Source: Ananas comosus
Taxonomy: Eukaryota; Streptophyta; Magnoliopsida; Poales; Bromeliaceae
DNA: 64,000 bases
Direction: 5' to 3'
Assembly (NCBI RefSeq): GCF_001540865.1
Contig: NC_033635.1
Location: forward strand, 7,031,327-7,095,326
Below the pieces are notes generated by a model. That model did not search any database. It saw nothing but the letters and a program-made list of their open reading frames with translations, and had not been told where the DNA came from. Position 1 is the stretch's first letter. Every line of letters starts with the position of its first letter. This document shows, piece after piece, positions 44,563-56,486 of this stretch. Position numbers and translations under genes: made by a program.

Positions 44563-46043
44563 CATCGGAGCTTACGAAGAGTCGCAAGAGTTGTGGCGGG
44601 TCTGACTTCATGAAATCGGGGCGAAATGGCCCCTATGTATTCTATACTTGTCGTAACGTCAATTTGATTGCATATTCATGTTAAGTGGGATTTATGTAAA
44701 TTTTAGAACACTTAAAATGCATACCTTATGTATTATGAAATTTTCACTCTATGTAGTAGGGTATTCTGGGTTTTTAGCATGCATATAAGCAGTGGTTCTT
44801 TTGCGAGTTGGGTACTTGTCTTGTACGATGAAAATGATTAGAATTTTACATTCATGAACATAATTATCATGCTTGGACATAAAGACCAAAAGTGTCATAA
44901 AGGGGCACTTGGACTAGTAAACTATGCAACTGCTATTTGAGACTTAGTGATAGGCCATTGACATCTTTTATATTCCATGTTAGAGACATGATGACATAGA
45001 GATAGGCCTATGAGAGATGTAACATATTCCATGCTATTAGACATGAGGACTTGGTACTTTAGATGGGTCTTTTGGTTACTTGCCATTGTGCTCATTCGCA
45101 CATACTTGTGAGAGTCGCTCTCTATAAGCCGGCACTCCGAAGATGGCCATCGCGATACATATTTGTCTTGCGGGATTGGGCGCCGAAGTGGATTGCCGTA
45201 GGCTAGGGTCATCTCTAGGGTGGGGATGTTGACTACCACGGGGCCATTAGGCTCGGCGCCGGCCAGACAGCCTACGGGTGGGTCTCAGGGCCAGACAGCC
45301 TTCGGGCGGGTCTCTTCAGATTTGACTTAAGCATTTATCATGCCATGTGGACATTGACTAGAATAGTAAACAATGACATCCTTACTATTTAGCTTGTGGA
45401 CATCATACTAGTGATACTTTGGTACATTCATATTAGTGTAGCCTTTTATTATTTGAGCAAAATCATACTAAGTAAAGATATCTTGTGGAAGCATTCCTGT
45501 TTATTTACTCGTTGTATTTATCGCTCTTACTTATATTTGTTTACTGGCCCCTTTTTGTAGCTTTTGGGCCTAGTGGCGCATTTCAGAGCCTACTGGGAAC
45601 TATTATTTAATAGTTCTCACGCCCCATGTTTTATGGTTTTATTTCAGAGCCTTCGGCACCGGTGGAGGCACGGGATCGCGGCAAGGGTGTCGCCTAGCTA
45701 GATAGAGAGGAGCTATTTTTGAGCTTAGGTGGTTACTCTTTTTTTTGTTGTATTAGAGAGAGAGAGAGAGATTTTGAGTACCATGTATAGAGAGACCACC
45801 TATGTACTTGTTAGCTTTTGTATTGGGATTTCTATTGTATTTACTTTGTGGTTTATTTAGTGATTTTAGCTCTCTACTCTTCACACTGCTTTAAATACTA
45901 GATGTTGTATAATGCTCTGATATCTCTAGATCTCCTTTATTTGCTTTATTTATCGTTTTGTTTTAGACGCCTTGTATGTTTTAGACATATGGCAGGTCTG
46001 GGCACGTGCCGGGCGAGCTTCCGCTGGGTCCCGGGGCGTGACA
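44563..46043 (+). repeat. 5' LTR, second part
   Basis: It resumes at CATCGGAGCTTACGAAGAGT, collinear with 54149 in the 3' LTR, and ends GCGTGACA. It contains a ~30-bp direct repeat (GGCCAGACAGCCTACGGGTG then GGCCAGACAGCCTTCGGGCG, 45262-45322) and a GA run near 45756. Together with the first part the LTR would be about 2.43 kb. Confidence 0.9.
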
Positions 46044-46051
46044 GATTAGTT

Positions 46052-46064
46052 TGGTATCAGAGCC
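46052..46064 (+). other. Primer-binding site of the gypsy element
   Basis: TGGTATCAGAGCC, an exact initiator tRNA-Met complement, lies eight bases after the LTR. Confidence 0.9.
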
Positions 46065-46383
46065 TAGGGTTGAGTTTTAATGGACCTAGCAAACCTTAGG
46101 CCGGTTGAACTATAGGGAATAGGCTCGTGAGAGACGAAGTCTATTTGACTTGTAAGCGAAAGTATCGTGATTGGGTATTTCGGATAACTCTAGAAAGTGG
46201 AGTTAAATCGAAGTGTATAGCTTCTAACTTCGCGGAGGGTTACGTTGACGGCCGACAACGTAACATCGGGAGTTAGTGGTGAAGCACACTTCCTTACTTT
46301 CGCTTGATTTGGGTATTATTTGCTTGAGCGGGGATGCGGTAGCGTAAGTTACTAACTTACGCTTTTATGATGTTGTAGTGACG

Positions 46384-47783
46384 ATGCCGATTACACGCTC
46401 TCAATCTGCCGGAGCGGATAACGCGGCTAACCTGGAGGAGGTCGAGACCTCCGCTACCTCCGGATCCGGCGAGGTCCGAGAGTTGAGGAGCCAGCTTGCG
46501 GCTCTCACCGACTTGGTGATGCAGCAGGCGGAGACAGCCCGACAGCAAACAGAGGCGGCGCGTCGACAGGAGGCGTGGATGAAGCACCTGGAGGACCTTC
46601 TTCTACAGCAGGCGGCAACTTCCAGGGAGACTCAGGCCCCTACACCGCCAGCACCAGTTGTGTACGTCGCGCCGAGAGCGCCGTCCGCTGCGCCCACTTC
46701 TTCGCATGCGACACCTGTGGCCGCACCCCAGGAGGAGGCTTTGGCGACACCACCTGTCCAGGTGCCCCCGGTTGGAGCAGCTTTCCCTACCTTGGTCGAG
46801 GGAGCAGAGCTAGACCGACTCATGGAGCGCCTCAACGAGTTAAGGAGGTGCAGTCCCCGGATCTTCGACGGAGAGAAGGTCGACCACTGGATCGTGGAGA
46901 AGTGGTTGATGCATATAGAGAAACTCTTCCGCGACACCTTCGTGGAGGAGAGAGATCAAGTTTGGCTTGCCACCCACCACTTGGACGGCGAAGCCTATCG
47001 CTGGTGGTTGGATCTCCACGAGAACCCGAGCACTGACTTGGCGGCTATATCTTGGAAGAGGTTTAAGGAGCTTCTATTGGCACACTATTTCCCGACCAGC
47101 GTCGAGCGGAAGATGGAGCAGGATCTGCACAACTTGCGCCAAGGAGATCGGACTGTAGCCGAGTACGAGCGGGAGTTTTCTCGGCTTCTTCACTGCTTGC
47201 CTTTCGTCGTGCGGGACGACGAGGACAAGGCCCGCATCTTCGAGCGAGGGTTGCGATCGTCGATTTTTCGGTTCGTGCAATCCTCTAACCTCCAAACCTA
47301 CCAAGAGGTAGTGGATCGCCTGCTCATTGTGGAGAACGGTGCGGCAAATGTCCAGGAGCAGCGAGAGGCCATGGACAACGGTAAGGCCAAGAGGCCTGCG
47401 GCTGAGGGTGCGAGCCAGACGCACTCTAGGAGACCGCCGAAGCATCCTAGGAGCCAGCAGCGTGGACGCGGCTCAGCGGCGCAGCGAGGAGGTTTTGACC
47501 GTCGCCGGCCTTCCCCGTGTGTGATCTACGGTGGTCCTCACTACCCACCGCAGTGTCCACAACGGGCGAGCAGGTGCTCCAGTGTGGCCAGGAAGGCCAC
47601 GTCCGTACTGAGTGCCCGAGAGGTTCTTTACCGGCACTGTCGACTGCATCGGCACCGGCTCTACCAGCCGCTAGCCACAGGACTTCGTCGACACAGTACC
47701 AGCTTGGGCGGCCACCCGTCCAACGCCAGAGTGAGGGATCTCGACAGGCCCCGAGTGGGCATATGTATGCCGCTCAAACTTAG
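46384..47783 (+). pseudogene. Gypsy gag, frameshifted at the zinc knuckle
   Basis: It starts at ATG 46384 (MPITRSQ). A coiled-coil, Gln/Ala-rich N-terminus (about residues 20-85) and a Pro/Ala linker precede the Retrotrans_gag capsid region at about 155-290 (WLMHIEKLF, AYRWWLDLHE, YFPTSVERKMEQDL, EYEREFSRLL). An Arg/Gly/Pro-rich stretch follows. Near 47565 the frame is lost: the zinc-knuckle remnant CGQEGHVRTEC is in another frame, the one used by pol, which then meets TAG at 47781. The gag portion itself (~390 codons) is otherwise open. The protein would package element RNA in cytoplasmic particles; this copy is broken. Confidence 0.9.
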
Positions 47784-50700
47784 AAGGCGGCAGCAGCCGA
47801 GGATATAGTTGCAGGTATCATTCTACTTGATGGTATTAGAGTTCGTGCTTTATTTGATTCCGGTGCATCGCATTCATTTATAGATCGGCTGTTTGCCAAG
47901 TTGCATGGCATCCCTTTGGTTTCTTTGTTGCATCCGGGACACGTTGTAGTACCCGACCATACTCTGGATATTAGAGAGTATTGCCCTAGTTGCCCTGTTC
48001 GGGTAGGAGATTGAATCATGCCTGTAGATTTGCTAGCTTTGCGCAAGCTTGGAGATTTCAATGTGGTCTTGGGTATGGATTGGCTAACCAAGTATTATGC
48101 CACGATTGATTGCAAGAATCGCACGGTTACTTTTAGAGAATCGGGGCAGACTGAGGTTGTGTTTAGAGGATGCCGGAGATCGCTTTTTGCGATGTCGATC
48201 AGCTCGTCCCGAGCTAGGCAGCTGATCAGCCGAGGATGTGTAGCCTACTTGGCTAGTGTTGTGTTGAGGGGCGAGGATGACACCCCTAGGATTGAGGATA
48301 TCCCGGTGGTACGGGAGTTTCAGGATGTGTTTCCAGCTGAGCTATCGGGTATGCCACCCGATAGGGAGATCGAGTTCGTGGTAGATCTCGTCCCTAGGAC
48401 TACTCCAATCTCGAAGGCACCCTATAGGATGGCACCGGCGGAGCTAAAGGAGCTGAGGGCACAGCTACAGGATCTGTTGGACAAGGGCTTCATTCGACCG
48501 AGCGTCTCGCCGTGGGGAGCGCCAGTTTTGTTCGTCAAGAAAAAGGACGGATCACTTCGCCTATGTGTGCACTATCGTGAACTTAATAAAGTCACGATTA
48601 AGAATAAGTATCTGTTGCCGAGGATCGACGACTTGTTTGATCAGCTTCAAGGATCGTGTGTGTATTCCAAGATAGACTTGCAGTCGGGATACCACCAGTT
48701 AAAGATCAAACCCGAGGATGTATCGAAGACGGCTTTTAGAACACAGTATGGACATTATGAGTTCACAGTTATGCCGTTCGAGTTTACTAATGCCCCGGCA
48801 GCTTTTATGGATCTGATGAACCGTGTTTTCAAGCCTTATCTAAACAGGTTCGTCATAGTATTCATCGACGACATTTTGGTCTATTTCCAAAGTGATGCGG
48901 ATCACGAGGAGCATTTGAGGCTTGTACTTCAAATACTTCGGGAAAAGGAGCTTTATGCGAAGCTGAGAAAGTGTGAATTTTGGCTTCGAGAGGTAGCCTT
49001 CCTTGGACATTTAATATCGGGATCGGGTACAGTCGTGGATCCCAAGAAGATTGAGGCTATCAAGGATTGGCCGAGACCGACAAGCGTCACGGAGATTTGG
49101 AGTTTTCTTGGACTGGTCGGTTATTACCGGAGATTTGTCGAGGGGTTCGCGAAGCTATCTACTCCCCTCACGAGGCTCACGCATAAAGGTGTCAAGTTCA
49201 TATGGAATGATGCGTGTAAGAGAAGCTTCCGAGAGTTGAAGCAACGACTGACGACCGCCCCGATCCTGACCCTACCTGTTGCTGGAGCAGGGTATGTGGT
49301 TTATAGTGATGCTTCACTTAGCGAATTGGGCTGTGTGTTGATGCAGGATGGCAAGGTGATCGCGTATGGTTCTCGCCAATTGAAGGAATATGAAAAGAAC
49401 TACCCCACGCATGATTTGGAGTTGACGGCCGTAGTCTTCGCATTGAAGTTATGGCGCCACTACCTTTATGGCGAGTGGTGTGAAGTATACACGGATCACA
49501 ACAGCTTGAAATACCTGTTTACTCAGAAGGAGTTAAACTTGAGGCAGCGCAGATGACTGGAGCTGCTTAAGGATTATGATCTGATGATTATTTACCACCC
49601 GGGCAAGGCTAATGTGGTGGCGGATGCGCTAAGTAGGAAATCAACAAAAAACTTAGCGATGCATGTTGTTACTCAACCGCAGTTGATCGAGCAGATGAAG
49701 CGGTTGGAATTGGAGGTGGTGACTCCTGACACGCCCTTAAGTTGATGATTTTGATGGTGCAACCTACACTTTTGGATAGAATTAAAGAAATGCATGCTTC
49801 CGATATGGAGTTGCAAAGGATTAAAGGTAAAATGGTTGATGGTTGCACCGGCGATTTCCTTATGGATGACCAAGGATTGATGCGTTTCCATTGACGGATT
49901 TGTGTACCGGCAGATTCGGGAATTAAAGAGGATATTCTTCAAGAAGCGCACCGAGCACCCTGTGCTATACATCCGGGAGGCATCAAGATGTATAAGGATT
50001 TAAAGTTGTTTTATTGGTGGCTCGGGATGAAAAAGGACGTTGGCGAGTTTGTAGCTCGTTGTCTAACTTGCCAACAAGTAAAGGCTGAGCGCCGATTACC
50101 CGCCAGAAAACTTCAGAGTTTGCCTATTCCCGTGTGGAAGTGTGAGAGGATCACCATGGATTTTGTGACAGGATTGCCTCGCTCTCAGGCTGGGCATGAT
50201 GCTATATAGGTGATCGTGGATAGGTTGACGAAGTCGGCGCACTTCATACCTATTCATACTACTTGGACCGGAGAGAAGCTCGCACAAGTGTACCTTGATG
50301 AGGTTGTGCGACTTTATGGAGTACCTACATCGATCGTATTGGATCGAGACACTCGGTTTGTGTCTCATTTTTGGAGGAGTCTACAGGACGCCCTGGGCAC
50401 CCGACTAGACTTTAGCATTGCTTTCCACCCTCAGAGTGATGGGCAGTCAGAACGCACCATCCAGACATTAGAGGATATGCTTCGAGCTTGTGTGATAGAC
50501 TTCCAGGGAGGATGGTCACAGTATCTACCGATGGCAGAGTTTGCTTATAACAACAGTTATCAAGCAAGCATCAAGATGGCGCCGTTCGAAGCACTTTATG
50601 GACGGAAGTGTAGATCGCCACTTCATTGGAGCGAAGTAGGCAAGAGATTGGCTTTAGGCCCTGATGTGCTCCAGGAAGCTGAGGATAAGGTTCGAATTGC

Positions 50701-51205
50701 TCGGGAGCGACTTTTGACGGCATAGAGTAGACAAAGGAGCTACGCCATTCGACGACGGCGAGACTTGGAGTTCCAAGTTGGAGACCATGTTTTTTTTAAG
50801 GTCTCGCCGACTAGAGGGATCAAGAGATTCGGGATTCGAGGTAAGTTGAGCCCCCGTTTCATTGGACCGTATGAGATTTTGAAACGTGTAGGTCCGGTAG
50901 CGTATCGACTTGCTCTACCAACGAACCTATCGGGCGTGCACAACGTCTTTCATGTATCGGTCCTTCGGAAGTATATCTTCGACCCGACTCATGTGTTAGA
51001 TGTTACACCTGTGGAGTTGCGGGACGACTTGAGCTTCGAGGAGCAACCAGTGAGGATTTTCTCTCGCGAGGTGTGAAAACTACGAAATCGGGATATTCAG
51101 TATGTGAAGGTTCTTTGGAGCAACCACGGGGAGCGTGAGGCCACGTGGGAGCTTGAGAGCGCGCTGTGGGAGCGCTATCCCCATCTTTTTCAAATGGAGC
51201 TTTGA
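47784..51205 (+). pseudogene. Gypsy pol: protease, RT, RNase H, integrase, chromodomain-like tail
   Basis: Domains run in order. Aspartic protease: FDSGASHSFI near 47850. RT: open frame 48018-49556 with [19 protein letters not shown] and catalytic FIDDILVY near 48860. RNase [26 protein letters not shown]. Integrase: zinc-binding HRAPCAIHPGG and CLTCQQVK near 50070, then catalytic D (TMDFVTGLP), D (VLDRDTRF) and E (DGQSERTIQTLE). A C-terminal chromodomain-like segment (VKVLW...EATWELES) ends at TGA 51203. Breaks are stops at 48012, 49554, 49892, 50207, 50723 and 51074, plus a frameshift near 49735. Most stops look like G-to-A or C-to-T changes. The protease-RT-RNase H-integrase-chromodomain order identifies a chromovirus. 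The product is not made from this copy. Confidence 0.92.
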
Positions 51206-51248
51206 GGTATGTGTTTGCTTTTGAGTTTCGCAGACGAAACTCCTTTTT

Positions 51249-51259
51249 AGGAGGGGTGA
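51249..51259 (+). other. Polypurine tract of the gypsy element
   Basis: AGGAGGGGTGA ends one base before the LTR start TGTAACAC; the same tract occurs at 5481-5491. Confidence 0.85.
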
Positions 51260-51260
51260 A

Positions 51261-54200
51261 TGTAACACACTGGACCTGTGCAAATTGCGAGGTTCGAGTG
51301 TTTGATATGGATTTCGAACTTTTCCATACTTGGTGGAAGGTCGTAGATGGTATTCCGACCTAAAAGTTCGATTTCTGGAATTTTGGCTAAGTCCTTAGAG
51401 TTTTCACTCTCGGGGATCGGTCCCTGATAGGAGAGACCGGTCCCCTCGGAACAGTGTTGCGGTAGGACTTGAGGCAATCGGTTGTAGCACACTGGACCTT
51501 TGCAAATTGCGAGGTTCGAGTGTTCGATTGGTATTCCGAACTTTTCCACACTTGGTGGAAGGTCGTAAATGGCATTCCGACCTAAAAGTTCGATTCCTGG
51601 AGTTTTGGCAATGTCCTAAGAGTTTTCACTCTAGGGGATCGGTCCCTGATAGGAGAGACCGGTCCCCTCAGAATAGTGCTGCGGCAGGACTTGAGGCAAC
51701 CGTTCCCTGGCGGGTGAGACCGGTCCCCGAGCGCAACTACCCGGGGAGAGACCGGTCCCATGCGGGGAGAGACCGGTTCCCGAACGTTGAATTTTTAGGG
51801 CAGGCTGAGAGATCGGTCCCAGGTCGGGGAGACCGGTCTCTCAGTCCGAAAACTGCCCAGACCCGGGCAATGCACAGGTTGGATTTTTGAGGGACTTAAG
51901 TGGATTTTGTTGCTTCAAAGGGCCTTAAGGCCATTTCCTCTCCCTCTTACCCTCATTTCTCTCCCTCACATTCTCTCTACACCCTCTAGAAAGAGAAGAA
52001 GAAGGAGAAGAAGAAAAAGAAGTTGGAGGAGAGCAAGATCTTGAGGCTTTGAAGCATCTTCCTCTCCCTTTGCTTACTATTGGCGGCTTGGGGCTTGCTA
52101 TTGGGGCTTTGTGGAGGATCAATCTTCAACCCTAGAAGATTTGGAGCTTGTTTTGGGGTATCTAGAGAGGTTAGTACCTTGATTCTAGCCTTTGATCCAT
52201 GTTTTGGTAGGTTTTACCATATGAAACCCTAGAAATGAGATTTAGGGTTTATTTCGGAAATTTTTGATTTGAGGGCTTGGAGACCCAATTGATTGGCTTA
52301 GAATCTTTATTTAGGTTGGATTTGAAGAACTCTAACTCCCATTTGGAGCTTGAGAGAGGATCTCTTCACTTGAGGTGAGTTTTTCCCTACCTTAGCCTAT
52401 GTTGCTTATTGTTTGAGCTTAGGGTTGATCGTAAGATTCGTTTAACCCTTGTTCCTACATTTTTAGGGTGCTAGGAGACTAGCGGACACCTTCGTCGGAG
52501 TAAACGAAGGAGAGCAAGAGTTGTGGTGGGTTTGGCTTCATGAAAACAGGGCGAAATGACCTCCATGCTTTCTATACTCGTCATAAAGTCATTTTAAATG
52601 CAAATCTATACTAAATGAAATTTATGTGAATTTTAGAACACTTAAAATTCATATGTTATGTGTAAGAAAATTTTCACTCTATATAGTAAAGCATTCTGGG
52701 TATTGTTACATGCATTGGAGTAGTATTCGCACTAGCCGTTTGGAAACATGCCTCATATGTTTAAAGTGGCTCAATTATGCATTTATGAACATTTGGTTTA
52801 AGCTTGGACTTAGTAGATGAAAGTGTCATAAAGGGGCACTTAGACTAGCACACTATGAGACTATTGTATTGAGACTTAGTGATAGGCCATGGACATCTAC
52901 TACTTTCCATGTTTTAGACATGATGATATAGAGATAGGCCTATGAGAGAGTTGTGACATATTCCATGTGGTTAGACATGAGGACTTAGTACTTGAGACGG
53001 ATCTTTTGTTACTTGCCATTGTGCTCATTCGCACATGCTTGTGAGGGTCGCTCCTTACAAGCCGGCACTCCGGAGATGGCCATCGCGATACATATTCGCC
53101 GTGCGGGATTGGGCGCCGAAGTGGATTGCTATGGAAAAGGCTCATTCCTAGAATGGGGATATTGACTACCACGGGGCCATTAGGCTCGGCACCGGCCAGA
53201 CAGCCTACGGGTGGGTCTCAGAGCCAGACAGCTTTCGGGCGGGTCTCTTCAGAATTGATTTTGAGCATTCATCATGCCATGTGGATATTGATTAGAATAG
53301 TAAACAATGACATCTTTGCTATTTGACTTATGGACATCATACTAGCGATGCTTGGGTATATTCATATGAGAATAGCTTTTCTTATTTATACTAAATCATG
53401 CTAAGTAGAGATATCATGTGATAGCAAATATTTATACTTATTTACTTGTCGTACATATCGTTTTTGTTTATACCTGCTTACTGACCCCTTTTTAGTTTGG
53501 GCCTAGTGGTGCATTTCACTGAAGCTAGTAATTGCCCACTTGGAACTATTATTCAATAGTTCTCACGCCCCCTATTTTATGGTTTTATTTCAGAGCCTTC
53601 GGCACTGGCGGAGGCACGGGATCGCGGCAAGGGAGTCGCATAGCTAGATAGCAGAGCTTACTGTTGCTCCTAGGTGGTCACTCTCTTCTTTTTGGTTTTT
53701 GTGAGAGAGAGAGTTTTGAGTACCATGTATAGAGAGACCACCTATATACTTGTTTAGCTTTTGCATGGGGATTCCTATTGTATTCACTTGATGTTTTTAC
53801 TTAGTGGACTTACTTTTATGTTCTCTTCTCTTATTGTAGCTTCTAGATATATTTCTAGTTTTGGAGCTTTAAACTAGATGAAACCCTATATTTGGATTTT
53901 AGAATTTATTTTGGAAATTTTTGATTTGAGGGCTTTGAGACCCAATTGATTGGCTTAGAACCTTTGTTTGGGTTGGATTTGAAGGACTCTAACTCTTATT
54001 TGGAGATCGAGAGAGCTTCCTTCACACTTGGTGAGTTTTTCTCCACCATAGCTTGAGATGGTTAATGATTGAGCCTTGTATTATTCGTAAGGTTCGTTTG
54101 ACTCTTGTTCCTACATCTTTAGGGTGCTAGGAGACTAGTGGGCATCTTCATCGGAGCTTACGAAGAGTCGCAAGAGTTGTGGTCGGTTTGACTTCATGAA

Positions 54201-55642
54201 ATCGGGGCGAAATGGCCCCTATGTATTCTATACTTGTCGTAACGTCAATTTGATTGCATATTCATGTTAAATGGGATTTATGTAAATTTTAGAACACTTA
54301 AAATGCATGTCTTATGTATCATGAAATTTTCACTCTATGTAGTGGGGTATTCTGGGTTTTTAGCATGCATGTGAGCAGTGGTTCTTTTGCGAGTTGGGTA
54401 CTTGTCTCGTACGATGAAAATGATTAGAATTATGCATTCATGAACATAATTATCATGCTTGGATATAGAGACCAAAAGTGTCATAAAGGGGCACTTGGAC
54501 TAGCAAACTATGCAACTGCTATTTGGGACTTAGTGATAGGCCATTGACATCTTTTATATTCCATGTTAGAGACATGATGATATAGAGATAGGCCTATGAG
54601 AGATGTGACGTATTCCATGTTGTTAAACATGAGGACTTGGTGCTTTAGACGGATCTTTTGGTTACTTGCCATTGTGCTCATTCGCACATGCTTGTGAGGG
54701 TCGCTCCCTACAAGCCGGCACTCCGGAGATGGCCATTGCGATACATATTCGCCGTGCGGGATTGGGCGCTGAAGTGGATTGATGTGGGCTAGGATCATCC
54801 ATAGGGTGGGGATGTTGACTACCATGGGGCCATTAGGCTCGGCACCGGCCAGACAGCTTACCGGTGGGTCTCAGGGCCAGACAGCCTTCGGGCGGGTCTC
54901 TTCAGATTTGACTTGAGCATTTATCATGCCATGTGGACATTGACTAGAATAGTAAACAATGACATCCTTACTATTTAGCTTGTAGACATCATACTAGTGA
55001 TACTTTGGTACATTCATATTAGTGTAGCCTTTTATTATTTGAACAAAATCATGCTAAGTAAAGATATCTTGTGGAAGCAAGCATTCTTGTTTATTTACTC
55101 GTTGTATTTATCGCTCTTACTTATATTTGTTTACTGACCCCTTTTTGTAGCTTTTGGGCCTAGTGGGGCATTTCACTGAAATCAGTAATTGCCTACTGGG
55201 AACTATAATTTAATAGTTCTCACGCCCCATGTTTTATGGTTTTATTTCAGAGCCTTCGGCACCGGTGGAGGCACGGGATCGCGGCAAGGGTGTCGCCTAG
55301 CTAGATAGAGAGGAGCTATTTTTGAGCTTAGGTAGTTACTCTTTCTTTTGTTGTATTAGAGAGAGAGAGATTTTGAGTACCATGTATAGAGAGACCACCT
55401 ATATACTTGTTTAGCTTTTGTATTGGGATTTCTATTGTATTTACTTTGTGGTTTATTTAATGATTTTAGCTCTCTACTCTTCACACTGCTTTAGATACTA
55501 GATATTGTATGATGCTCTGATATCTCTAGACCTCCTTTATTTTCTTTATTTATCGTTTTGTTTTAGACGCCTTATATGTTTTAGACATATGGCGGGTCTG
55601 GCACGTGCCGGGCGGGCTTCCGCTGGGTCCCGGGGCGTGACA
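51261..55642 (+). repeat. Chimeric 3' LTR (4.4 kb)
   Basis: It has three pieces. 51261-51482 matches the first 222 bp of the 5' LTR. 51483-53854 restarts at the LTR beginning (TGTAGCACACTGG) as a more diverged LTR lacking its last ~130 bp. 53855-55642 matches the 5' LTR from about position 660 to its end (GCGTGACA). The expected LTR is ~2.4 kb. The missing 222-660 interval of the outer LTR excludes a simple insertion. Confidence 0.85.
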
Positions 55643-55841
55643 ATATAGAATTATGCTACTACTCTATTATTAATAATACAAAGTCTTTTGTACTATTTAG
55701 TTTTCGGCCGTTGGATGAAAAGATGTGTGTTTAGGATGATAGTGGTCCCCTAGGGTTTAGTGGGTGGTCGATTTAATAGTATAATCTAACGTGTGGAAAT
55801 GATCAAAGGGTAGATCTAACGGTAGAAAACTCAATAGTTCC

Positions 55842-55847
<6 letters not shown>
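55643..55847. mobile_element. Hairpin-ended MITE, copy C6 (next to the gypsy insertion)
   Basis: The interior matches C3 (ATGATAGTGGTCCCCTAGGG, 'ataatctaacg'). The left part has a weaker hairpin AATACAAA, loop GTCT, TTTGTA...TATT near 55675-55698. The gypsy target duplication lies at its left edge, and a TA run follows on the right. Confidence 0.6.

Positions 55848-55918
<71 letters not shown>
55848..55918. repeat. (TA)n microsatellite, about 70 bp
   Basis: A pure TA run sits between MITE copies C6 and C4. Confidence 0.97.
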
Positions 55919-55919
<1 letters not shown>

Positions 55920-56162
55920 CTAGTCTCCCATTATATCTATAGTACATGGGCTCCAGTACTATAGTCTCGTTTTCAATTTTAGGGTATTCAAATCAACGAT
56001 CAACACCGTTAAAACTCATCTAGGGTATTTAAAGTTTTTATAAATAAAATTTTATATTTTTTCGACATAGTTTATTTTATGATCAAACAATTTCAAAATT
56101 GTCAATTTTCAATGGCTACTATGGCGAGTTTGGAGTTTAACGGTGTAGAAGAATCTAAATTT
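55919..56162. mobile_element. Hairpin-ended MITE, copy C4 (partial)
   Basis: The left hairpin is CTATAGTAC, loop of 10, GTACTATAG (55937-55964). The interior is homologous to C2 (GATCAAC-CCGTTA, CTACTATGGCGAGTTTGGAG, GTTTAACGGTGTAGAA). It ends at a single N (56163), so the right end is not seen. Confidence 0.7.
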
Positions 56163-56486
56163 NCGCATTATGAAAGTCTAAGATCTTTTAAAAGCGGTGA
56201 ATCATTCACCGTCTTCTTCATAATTTTTTGGAAAAGAGAAAAAAAATGAGGTTGTTAAAATTGTATGTAGATTATACGGGAAATAAAAAAGGAAAATAAA
56301 AAAAGTCAGGTTGTTAGAATTGTGTGTGGAATATTAGAATTTTTGTTTGATTGTTAGAATTGTATGGATAGATTATTAAAAATTTATTGATTATTAGGAT
56401 TATATGGATATATTATTAGGATTTTCAAATAGTTAAGATTATATATGATGTTTGATTATTACGATTGTTTGGATATATTATTAGGG

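Larger units (their letters stand above)
35633..55647 (+). mobile_element. 20-kb gypsy chromovirus (Del/Tekay-like) insertion with ATATA duplication
   Basis: The element is 35638-55642: it starts TGTAACACAC and ends GCGTGACA, and ATATA lies at 35633-35637 and 55643-55647. The order is 5' LTR (interrupted), primer site, gag, protease, RT, RNase H, integrase, chromodomain-like tail, polypurine tract, chimeric 3' LTR. The gene order and C-terminal chromodomain place it in the chromovirus branch of Ty3/gypsy. It inserted into TA-rich DNA between MITEs. Many stops and frameshifts make it immobile. Confidence 0.9.

Noticed and set aside
46575..47655. Alternative-frame and antisense frames inside gypsy gag
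   Set aside because: They are GC-driven shadows of the gag frame, which has recognisable capsid motifs.
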